6,668 bases of DNA, taken from positions 1 to 6,668 of the forward strand of contig JAILIJ010000007.1 in the NCBI GenBank assembly GCA_024695315.1, given 5' to 3'. Within the stretch, counting starts at the first letter, position 1. The number at the start of each line of letters is the position of its first letter. The notes under the pieces were generated by a model. The model saw nothing but the letters and a program-made list of their open reading frames with translations, made no database searches and was not told the origin of the DNA. Origin of the DNA: Bacteroidaceae bacterium (GTDB taxonomy: Bacteria > Bacteroidota > Bacteroidia > Bacteroidales > Bacteroidaceae). Position numbers and translations under genes: made by a program. Positions 1 through 5,981 of this stretch are shown here, one piece after another.

Positions 1-43
1 AACTGATAAAATAAATACAAATAAGCTTGGGGAAGCGTAATGT

Positions 44-1219
44 ATGGCGGAAAATAAGTTCATTATTGGGGGCTATGAGTTCGATACATTTTACGAGTAT
101 AGGGCAGCCCAGGAGGATGTAAAGAAAATAGAGTGCATCAATGAGGAGCTTGATATCCAGGATCCTGAGGTAGCTTTGCGCCTTTATAATGACATCCGCG
201 ACGGCATCATTACATTTAATAGCCCTATTGGTCAGCAGTATGCGGACCATGTGGCAGACATAGTAGCAAATAGGTCTGCAGACCTTTTGGACGATAGAGA
301 AATAATAGAAGAAGCAGCAAAAAAGGCGAAGAGTAGCAAGTATCTTGGCCTTATTTTTGTGTCTATGGCAGTAGTGCTCATTGGTATTTTCGTGGGTGTG
401 GAGATTAAGGATATTATGCATGCCCGTAAAATGGCCAAGCTGCAGGAGAGCATACAGTCGGCTTCGAACACTAATAATTCACAAAATAACGTTAATATTG
501 ATAGTGAAATTGACGATATAGATTCTGTAGAGGATGCAAATGGGGGTGAAAGTGTCGAATCCAATGCCTCTGCAAATGAAATAACCCAGGACTGGATAGA
601 GAGTCCTTGGGATACAAATTATTCCGCATCTGATAGACCAATCCTTGCAGAAATGCAGGATTTATACTCACAAAACAGCGATTTTGTAGGGGTTTTGACC
701 ATAGTCGATACAGACATCAACTATCCGGTGATGCAGACTCCAACAGATCCAGAGTATTACCTAAGAAGAGATTTCTACGGTGAGCAGAGTACAGCAGGTA
801 CTCTTTTTGTGGACTATCGATGTGACATAGTAAATCCAACCACAAACACTATAGTCTATGGGCATAATATGCGTAATGGAACAATGTTTGGTGGCCTGAA
901 ATATTATTTAGATTATGACTATTACCAGTCTCACAAGACTATTGTTTTTAAAACTCTGTATGAGGAGCAGGAATATGAAATAGTAGGAGTTGGTCTATCT
1001 GAGGTAGGCTATGACGACGATGACACCTACAAATACTACGATTTTATTGACGCCCTTACTGGCGCTGAGCTCCAGGAGTTTTTAGATACTATCCAAAGTT
1101 TATCTGTATATGATGAGACAATAGATATAACTAGCACTGACAAAATATTGACTCTCAGCACATGCAATACCTATAAGGAAGACGGAAGAATGTTCATTGT
1201 AGCAAAGAGGGTCAAGTAA
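44..1219 (+). CDS. srtB: Class B sortase (membrane-anchored transpeptidase) with N-terminal cytosolic module
   Basis: This is a cysteine transpeptidase that cleaves a C-terminal sorting motif and joins the substrate to peptidoglycan on the outer face of the membrane. The sortase domain covers about residues 195-391. Visible catalytic residues are His274 in YGHNM, Cys374 in LSTC and Arg382 in DGRMFIVAKRV; the TLXTC-type block with Arg eight residues later fits sortases. The FVGVLTIVDTDINYPVMQ and YYLRRDFYG segments are typical of class B. One membrane segment lies at about 101-119. It is preceded by KKAKSSK, so the N terminus should be inside and the catalytic domain outside. An Asn/Ser/Asp-rich linker (about 135-185) joins the two. 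Unusually, about 100 residues precede the membrane segment. The start is supported by GGGGAAG 8 bases upstream; an ATG at 40 gives only five codons. The next gene, 49 bp downstream, encodes its likely substrate. Bases 2-40 are open in another frame up to a TAA, possibly the end of an upstream gene. Confidence 0.93.
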   Translation: MAENKFIIGGYEFDTFYEYRAAQEDVKKIECINEELDIQDPEVALRLYNDIRDGIITFNSPIGQQYADHVADIVANRSADLLDDREIIEEAAKKAKSSKYLGLIFVSMAVVLIGIFVGVEIKDIMHARKMAKLQESIQSASNTNNSQNNVNIDSEIDDIDSVEDANGGESVESNASANEITQDWIESPWDTNYSASDRPILAEMQDLYSQNSDFVGVLTIVDTDINYPVMQTPTDPEYYLRRDFYGEQSTAGTLFVDYRCDIVNPTTNTIVYGHNMRNGTMFGGLKYYLDYDYYQSHKTIVFKTLYEEQEYEIVGVGLSEVGYDDDDTYKYYDFIDALTGAELQEFLDTIQSLSVYDETIDITSTDKILTLSTCNTYKEDGRMFIVAKRVK

Positions 1220-1268
1220 GATAACTGACACTTGTATTTCTAAACTTGGATTTAGGGATGGGGATGCT

Positions 1269-2885
1269 ATGGTGAAAAAAGGATTTTTAAAGAAAACAGG
1301 ATGTATTCTTATAAGCGCATCTATTATTCTGACCGGCGTTGTATTTTGGGGCGGTTCTACCAAATCTGAAGCGGAGTCTGACGCCACAGAACCAGAGTAT
1401 ATTGACGGTGGCTCAACGTTAAAGTATGTTCCAGCCGGTGTGGGCACAAGGTTGTCAATCCCCTCAGGAGTTAATAAAATTTTAGATGGAGCCTTTGATG
1501 AAAGTAACATTGAACTGCTAAGATTTGAAGATGGAAGTGCTTTCTCGGCAGATAATATTGGAACACAATCAGATTGGCCATATAGTCCTGAAACGGCAGT
1601 ATATCTCCCTAATAATACAAGTGAAGATTCAGCAGATTTGGTTGCATATTTTAGAAGATTAAGTGTACCAGTGTATTTTTATGATTGGAGTGATACAACA
1701 ACATACACGATGACATATCAGTATGTGATTTCAGGAAGTACCACACCAATTTTCGAGGACTATGAAGAAGTAGAAGAAGGTAAAACGCCAACATTTCAAC
1801 CAGCAGCTACATACGAGTATGATGGCACTACATATAATTTGATATCTAGTCCTACATATGAGCCGGCTTCAGAGGATACAACATATGTATTTACATATTC
1901 TGAAGATTCACCTGTAACTGGAATTACAGTTACTATTACAGAAGTAGTTGGCGAAATATCTTACACATTGACCTATGAAGATCAGGCAGCGGGAACTGTT
2001 ATTACGCCGACCGCTAGAAGTGGATATACATGTTCTGATAGCTACACAGTTACTTCAGCGGCCACACAGTCACACACATTTACATATACACCAAGCACAT
2101 CAACTATCACAGTAACTATTACAGAAGTGGTAGATAGTAATAGCTATACAATTACCTATTCAAATCAGACCGAAGGCACTGTTATCACACCTACATCCCG
2201 TGATGGCTACACTTGCTCAGATAGCTATACAGTTACCTCAGATGAGACCCAAAGTTACACATTCACCTACACCAAGAGTGGTGGTGGAGGTGGCGGCGGA
2301 GGCGGCGGTAGCTCCTCAGGCGGTGGAAGCAGTTCCTCAGGAGGTAGCTCTTCATCAACAGGTTCCACCTACGTTAGCGACGCAGCTCAGACCAATAACA
2401 TTTACCACGTTATTGAAGGCGCAGGTCAGGTAGTGGCTCAGAACGAGGGCCCTGTAAAAATTACTTGCGATGGACCATTAGAGAAATTAGCTTATATCCT
2501 TATGGATGGCCAGAAGGTGGCTACTTCAAACTACATAGTAGCTTCAGGTTCCACCATTTTGACATTATCAAAAGATTATATTGCTAGTTTACCAGTGGGT
2601 GATCATGCGGTACAATTCCAATATACAGATGGTTATGCTTTAACAGGACTTCGAATCACAAGTGCCGGAACAACTAGAACTACAACTACAGTTACCTATA
2701 GAGTTAGCTCAGACGGTTCCATCTCATCAGGAGAGCATACAATGGATTCAACTCCAAAAACAGCGGATGGATTTGATAATAGATATATCCTTTGCATCGC
2801 AATATTCTTGCTTGGTGCAGGCGCAATCATGATGGGAAGACAGCGCAAGCTTGAGGAAATCCTAGCTAGCCAGAGAGAAGACTAA
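1269..2885 (+). CDS. Sortase-anchored modular cell-surface protein (PKTADG sorting signal)
   Basis: This is a secreted, wall-anchored protein, probably displayed by the sortase encoded just upstream. Modules in order: signal peptide (basic MVKKGFLKK, hydrophobic 11-28, likely cleavage after SEA at 33-35); a segment around 60-90 with an IPSGVNKILDGAF stretch like a single degenerate BspA-type leucine-rich repeat; a Tyr/Thr-rich beta module (about 142-211); two tandem 61-residue-period repeats (219-335); a Gly/Ser hinge with ten consecutive glycines (338-366); an X2-like/Ig-like domain (about 379-464, ending in YIASLPVGDHAVQFQYTDG); and a Thr/Ser spacer. It ends in a sorting signal TPKTADG (495-501), a hydrophobic helix (about 505-523) and a GRQRK tail. 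No catalytic motif is visible. Its ligand is unknown, and adhesion or carbohydrate binding is only a guess. The ATG at 1269 follows GGGG by five bases. GTG at 1272 is an equally possible start. ATGs at 1258 and 1264 hit a stop at once. Confidence 0.88.
   Translation: MVKKGFLKKTGCILISASIILTGVVFWGGSTKSEAESDATEPEYIDGGSTLKYVPAGVGTRLSIPSGVNKILDGAFDESNIELLRFEDGSAFSADNIGTQSDWPYSPETAVYLPNNTSEDSADLVAYFRRLSVPVYFYDWSDTTTYTMTYQYVISGSTTPIFEDYEEVEEGKTPTFQPAATYEYDGTTYNLISSPTYEPASEDTTYVFTYSEDSPVTGITVTITEVVGEISYTLTYEDQAAGTVITPTARSGYTCSDSYTVTSAATQSHTFTYTPSTSTITVTITEVVDSNSYTITYSNQTEGTVITPTSRDGYTCSDSYTVTSDETQSYTFTYTKSGGGGGGGGGGSSSGGGSSSSGGSSSSTGSTYVSDAAQTNNIYHVIEGAGQVVAQNEGPVKITCDGPLEKLAYILMDGQKVATSNYIVASGSTILTLSKDYIASLPVGDHAVQFQYTDGYALTGLRITSAGTTRTTTTVTYRVSSDGSISSGEHTMDSTPKTADGFDNRYILCIAIFLLGAGAIMMGRQRKLEEILASQRED
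1923..2273 (+). repeat. Two tandem protein repeats (183-bp period) in the surface protein
   Basis: Copy A spans 1923-2105 (residues 219-279) and copy B spans 2106-2273 (residues 280-335). Both begin ITVTITEVV and contain GTVITPT, GYTCSDSYTVTS and TFTYT, each with one Cys (255 and 316). By eye about three quarters of aligned residues match. The DNA has diverged mainly at silent sites: GYTCSDSYTVTS is identical in protein but differs at seven third positions. This is an old duplication kept by selection, not a recent one. The fold is likely a small beta module of the MucBP/InlB B-repeat kind; the family assignment is tentative. Confidence 0.85.
2280..2366 (+). other. Poly-Gly / Gly-Ser hinge-coding tract
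   Basis: The tract encodes ten consecutive glycines and then alternating Gly and Ser runs (residues 338-366). The glycine codons are mixed (GGT, GGA, GGC), giving a GGN microsatellite in the + strand. It separates the repeats from the membrane-proximal X2-like domain and is most likely a flexible stalk. Because the unit is three bases, slippage would change length in frame. The high local GC also opens a spurious overlapping reading frame at 2200-2433. Confidence 0.85.
2751..2882 (+). other. C-terminal cell-wall sorting signal (TPKTADG, helix, basic tail)
   Basis: This codes for residues 495-538. The TPKTADG motif is followed by a hydrophobic segment (about 505-523) and the basic GRQRK, the tripartite layout of a sortase substrate. 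The motif differs from LPXTG and from the NPQTN of classical SrtB, and is closer to the (S/P)PXTG recognised by clostridial SrtB, with Ala in place of Gly after the Thr. Cleavage is expected between Thr498 and Ala499. The tail after the basic cluster is longer than usual and ends in acidic residues. Confidence 0.85.
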
Positions 2886-2902
2886 GAGAAGCGGGTGAGA
2901 AA

Positions 2903-3550
2903 ATGGTATTGGAAATTATTGTTTATGCAGCACTAATATTTGCATTGTTTTACGTATGCGACAACGAATTATCAAGGAGGTACTATGTCCCATTAAAGGT
3001 GGTGTGTAGTGCCTCCTTTTTGGGGATTTTCCTAATTAATAATTGGTTCTCGGAAAAGCTGACCTGGATGCTATGGGCGCTTATTGCATGCTTTGTAGGA
3101 GATTTACTTATGGGCCTTTATAATACCTACAGTCGCAAGCAGTTCATGGCCCTTGGAATCATAGCTTTTATGCTAGGCCACGTGGGATTTTTGAATTACA
3201 TGTGCAGAATAACCGACAAAACCAACGTGTTAATCTACATACTGCCAATTATCCCATGCTTAATGCTTATATATCTTAAAAAGCAGTTTAAGCTTCATAT
3301 GGGCAGTCTTTACCTGCCATGCTTCATTTATACCTACTTTGTGTCTACAATGACTTTAAAGGCTATTGAATGCGGTTTGAACGGTATGCCAGGACTTGCA
3401 ATTGCAGGAATTCTGTTTTTGCTTAGCGATTTTACAATATTATTCCTTTATTTCTATCATTATCGCAGCAGGACAAACAAGAGAATAGGCCACTTCGTAA
3501 ATCTGGCCACCTATTACGCAGCAATATTCGTATTTATGATTAACATATAA
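2903..3550 (+). CDS. YhhN-family (lysoplasmalogenase/TMEM86-like) integral membrane protein
   Basis: This 215-residue, very hydrophobic protein has about seven to eight predicted membrane segments. The YhhN family pattern is visible: GDLLMG (66-71) in the third segment, LGHVGF (91-96), FLLSDF (172-177) with the second conserved Asp, and a final TYYAAIF helix (203-209). The length matches the family. Animal members (TMEM86) hydrolyse the vinyl-ether bond of lysoplasmalogens. Many anaerobic Firmicutes make plasmalogens, so a role in ether-lipid turnover is plausible but inferred; most bacterial members are uncharacterised. It starts 17 bp after the surface-protein stop, with a GGGTGAG ribosome-binding-like stretch just upstream, so it is probably the last gene of the sortase operon. 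The hairpin terminator begins within a few bases of its stop. Confidence 0.85.
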   Translation: MVLEIIVYAALIFALFYVCDNELSRRYYVPLKVVCSASFLGIFLINNWFSEKLTWMLWALIACFVGDLLMGLYNTYSRKQFMALGIIAFMLGHVGFLNYMCRITDKTNVLIYILPIIPCLMLIYLKKQFKLHMGSLYLPCFIYTYFVSTMTLKAIECGLNGMPGLAIAGILFLLSDFTILFLYFYHYRSRTNKRIGHFVNLATYYAAIFVFMINI

Positions 3551-3555
3551 AAGAA

Positions 3556-3590
3556 AAACCGACTTGAATTTCTCAAGTCGGTTTATTTTT
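3556..3590. terminator. Bidirectional Rho-independent terminator
   Basis: A perfect 12-bp stem, AAACCGACTTGA (3556-3567) paired with 3573-3584, encloses a five-base loop. On the + strand it is followed by ATTTTTATT. On the - strand the stem runs straight into TTTTTCTT. It therefore serves both convergent genes, the YhhN-family gene and the LTA synthase gene. The + strand T tract overlaps the last codons and stop of the opposing gene, a very compact junction. Confidence 0.93.
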
Positions 3591-5844
3591 ATTCTTCTGA
3601 ACTATTTTCTTCGTCCTCATCGGACTCTTCTTCAGCGGTTACATCTTCCTCAGTGTCGCTTGGGTCATTTACAACGTATTTATTGGATTCTCTAAATACT
3701 GTATTTGAACTACCCATCTGACATACGGTGATAATATCGCCGTTTTTAACGTCATCAGCCTTTACCGAAAGAACCTGCCCGGATTCGTACTTGGTAGAAA
3801 TCTGTTCGCCATTGACGAATACCTTGGACCACTTGGTGAATTGGTCACCGTAAATGTGGAGCCTTCCGTTGAAGTAGTAAGCACTGTCGATTGTAACGTC
3901 CTTAACACCCATAATCAGGTCTGAAGGACCGTATTCTGTGCCGTATTTGTAAGTGTAACGGTCGCCGTACATGATGTCGTATTGAAGCATCTTAAGGTCA
4001 TTCATGTACTCGCTAGTGCCGTACTGTTTGCCAGCTGCCATAGCTGTCTGGTGGTAAGCATTAATGTTACCGTTGTGAATGTCTAATCTGTTTAAGAACT
4101 CTGAAACAAGCTGGTAAGAAGCCAAATCCATGTCGATTTTCTCCATTCCAAAGTTGTTCCATGTGAAGTACTTAGTTTTGTATAAGTCGCCAGTAAGTAC
4201 CTCGGACTCTGTAAGACCCATAGTAGGAAGGTGGTCACCAAACATGATGACAAGTGTATCCTCGCCTCTAGCGTCCAAAGCCTCAATGTACTGCTTTACA
4301 AAGTCATCAACATTGTAAATTCGATTTACGTAGTATTCCCAAGCCCAGTTCTCTGCCTCAGTTTTGCCTACGCAGTTAACATCGATAACAGGGTCTTCCT
4401 CAACCTGGTAAGTAGGATAAGCACCGTGGCCCTCAACGGTAATAGTGTAAACAAAGTCGCTACACTCTGTGGAATCCATAGCGTCCATGGTTCCTTCGAT
4501 AAGAATGTCATCTGTAGGCCAGTTTCCAAGAGGAGTATAGTCTGTAATGTCCAAAAGCTCCTTAGATGTAAATGAGTCAAAGCCCATCATACTAAAGGCA
4601 TTGGCACGTGAGTAGAAGTTACCACCATTGTTGTGAACAACGTGGGTGCTATAGCCGTCCTCTGAGAGAACATCAGCATAGCTTTCTACGTCAGTCTCTT
4701 TAAGTATAGTCTTTTGAGGATATTCACCAGGACCAAAGAAATTACAGCTAAGTCCAGTAAGAACCTCAAACTCTGAGTTACATGTTCCAGCACCAACAAC
4801 AGGTACGATACAGTGTCCTGTTGAATAATTTGCCTCGAGATAGTGAATGAAAGGAATTGGATCCTCGCTTGTCTCGATGAAGTCCGACTCTGATACATCA
4901 TAGAAGGACTCTAAAAGCATAACAACGATATTTGGCTGATTATCGCCAGTATCGATTTCAGTAACAGTTAAATTGCCGTCAGTATTGCCCTCTTCATCGG
5001 CAATCTCGTATTTAGTGGACTCAAGAGAATTGATATAAGCCTGATCCTCTTCAACGATTGACTTAATCTTTGACTCTGAGTATCCGAATGGTCGATTCAT
5101 ACCTCTGTCTAAAACGGAAGTAGAGAAACCATACAAGTAACCGTAATCCAAATATCCCTGAGAAAGGTTACCGAAATATGAAGTCATGATTCCGGAATTG
5201 CGAAGGAATATTGTAAGTGGATTAAGTGAAACGAAAAGTGCAACTACAAGAAGCAATCGCTTCCAGAACTTTTGTGGATTCTGCTTCTTAGGACACTTAA
5301 TAGCGAAAACTATCAATACAATAATGTAAATAATAAGTGCAATTACTGAAATGGTAGCTTCTTCTGCTGAGAAGTAGTTTGAATCCTGCATGGTCAGCAA
5401 ATCGCTAATCATGTAAAGATCTGTATATCCAAATGGCGAAACACGATTCAAAAGTATGACACAGTTGATAATACCAAGTATTATAAAGAACATACTTATG
5501 AATAATCGCCACCATCCTCGGCGCTTGCTGAGGAAGGAAATGCTCAGTGCAACAAATACGCAATATGAGTTAAATAGGAAAGGACCTGTGTGATGAACCA
5601 CAAATCCTGCTGCTTTTAAAAATGAATGTCTCGATAGCCATTCCATGGCAAACACAATGCACATGGCTAGCGGAACATGCATCCAGAAAGCATAGTCAGT
5701 CCAAAGCTTGATCCAAAGCTTGTGGAACTTTGAATCCAAATACCAATTTACTATCTTTGAATTAGCCAGGATAGTAAAGGGCTTTTTGATAACAGAGCCA
5801 ATAGAACTAAAAAATGGCTTTATTATATTTAAAAATTTCTTCAT
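3589..5844 (-). CDS. LTA synthase family protein (sulfatase-fold phosphoglycerol transferase)
   Basis: This enzyme polymerises glycerol phosphate from phosphatidylglycerol on the outer membrane face to build lipoteichoic-acid-type polymer. It has 751 residues from the chosen start. A cytosolic lead (1-50) is followed by five membrane segments at about 52-70, 84-105, 112-133, 164-182 and 197-214, then the extracellular sulfatase domain (about 303-620). Candidate metal and catalytic residues match LtaS: Glu312 in MLLESFYD, nucleophile Thr354 in GAGTCNSEFEVLTG, His473 in EGHGAYP, and Asp537-His538 in FGDHLP. Beyond the catalytic domain lie a beta-rich, IPT/Ig-like region (about 640-726) and an acidic tail with 15 Asp/Glu in the last 25 residues, both absent from S. 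aureus LtaS. The start at 5844 has GGAGG four bases upstream. A longer frame from 5928 adds 28 residues but lacks a ribosome-binding site and lies upstream of the predicted transcript start. It is transcribed alone and ends at the shared terminator. Confidence 0.93.
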   Translation of the reverse strand: MKKFLNIIKPFFSSIGSVIKKPFTILANSKIVNWYLDSKFHKLWIKLWTDYAFWMHVPLAMCIVFAMEWLSRHSFLKAAGFVVHHTGPFLFNSYCVFVALSISFLSKRRGWWRLFISMFFIILGIINCVILLNRVSPFGYTDLYMISDLLTMQDSNYFSAEEATISVIALIIYIIVLIVFAIKCPKKQNPQKFWKRLLLVVALFVSLNPLTIFLRNSGIMTSYFGNLSQGYLDYGYLYGFSTSVLDRGMNRPFGYSESKIKSIVEEDQAYINSLESTKYEIADEEGNTDGNLTVTEIDTGDNQPNIVVMLLESFYDVSESDFIETSEDPIPFIHYLEANYSTGHCIVPVVGAGTCNSEFEVLTGLSCNFFGPGEYPQKTILKETDVESYADVLSEDGYSTHVVHNNGGNFYSRANAFSMMGFDSFTSKELLDITDYTPLGNWPTDDILIEGTMDAMDSTECSDFVYTITVEGHGAYPTYQVEEDPVIDVNCVGKTEAENWAWEYYVNRIYNVDDFVKQYIEALDARGEDTLVIMFGDHLPTMGLTESEVLTGDLYKTKYFTWNNFGMEKIDMDLASYQLVSEFLNRLDIHNGNINAYHQTAMAAGKQYGTSEYMNDLKMLQYDIMYGDRYTYKYGTEYGPSDLIMGVKDVTIDSAYYFNGRLHIYGDQFTKWSKVFVNGEQISTKYESGQVLSVKADDVKNGDIITVCQMGSSNTVFRESNKYVVNDPSDTEEDVTAEEESDEDEENSSEE

Positions 5845-5848
5845 GAAT

Positions 5849-5853
5849 CCTCC
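5849..5853 (-). promoter_or_regulatory. Shine-Dalgarno site fixing the LTA synthase start
   Basis: On the - strand a perfect GGAGG lies four bases before the ATG at 5844. No comparable site precedes the upstream in-frame ATG at 5928. This decides the start in favour of MKKFLN. Confidence 0.85.
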
Positions 5854-5886
5854 GATTAAATAGTGTCTAGCTGGAACCATTTTAGC

Positions 5887-5915
5887 AAGACAGTAAGCAA
5901 AAAGAGTGATAAAAT
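5887..5915 (+). promoter_or_regulatory. Possible + strand promoter for the 5982 gene
   Basis: AAGACA (5887-5892, four of six matches to TTGACA) is followed by a 17-base spacer and TAAAAT (5910-5915, five of six). An extended TG lies one base before the -10. The predicted start is near 5922. It would face the - strand promoter, so both start points fall within a few bases of each other. The region is AT-rich and a chance match is possible. Confidence 0.4.
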
Positions 5916-5919
5916 AATC

Positions 5920-5936
5920 ATAATCCAACGGATTAT
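5920..5936. promoter_or_regulatory. Inverted repeat over the promoter (candidate operator)
   Basis: ATAATCC (5920-5926) and GGATTAT (5930-5936) form a perfect 7-bp inverted repeat with a 3-base centre. It covers most of the - strand -10 hexamer (5932-5937) and the predicted - strand start (5925). A dimeric regulator bound here would block transcription. A small RNA hairpin is unlikely for the - strand transcript, since half the repeat is upstream of its start. The regulator is unknown. Confidence 0.4.
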
Positions 5937-5960
5937 AACACTTTATTTTTTATTAGGCAA
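5932..5960 (-). promoter_or_regulatory. Sigma-A-type promoter of the LTA synthase gene
   Basis: On the - strand, -35 TTGCCT (5960-5955, four of six) is separated by exactly 17 bases from a perfect -10 TATAAT (5937-5932). A TG one base upstream makes it an extended -10. The spacer is very AT-rich. The predicted start is near 5925, giving an 81-base leader before the ATG at 5844. This makes the ATG at 5928 untranscribed. Confidence 0.78.
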
Positions 5961-5981
5961 GAAAGGATAGACCCGTATAGA

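Noticed and set aside
1..40. Open frame ending in TAA at 38-40, possible end of an upstream gene
   Set aside because: Only twelve codons are visible and the other two + frames stop early, so it could be chance in AT-rich DNA. It cannot be supported as a gene from this window.
232..564. 110-codon - strand frame inside the sortase gene
   Set aside because: It is a Ser/Ile-rich antisense shadow of the sortase linker and membrane segment.
1220..1268. Possible separate promoter for the surface-protein gene
   Set aside because: TTG-containing hexamers occur, but no matching -10 at suitable spacing is visible in this 49-bp gap.
1100..1510. 136-codon - strand frame across the sortase/surface-protein junction
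   Set aside because: It covers the sortase catalytic Cys and Arg codons and the signal peptide of the next gene, both well supported on the + strand.
2200..2433. 77-codon + strand frame inside the surface-protein gene
   Set aside because: It is opened by the GGN/Gly-Ser tract, has no ribosome-binding site, and encodes an Ala/Val/Gln-rich product typical of a frame shadow.
4092..4901. Several short frames on both strands inside the LTA synthase gene
   Set aside because: All overlap conserved catalytic-domain coding sequence and show no motifs or ribosome-binding sites.
5699..5723. Short direct repeat TCCAAAGCTTG
   Set aside because: It lies within the LTA synthase coding region and simply encodes a repeated Lys-Leu-Trp. 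No regulatory context is seen.
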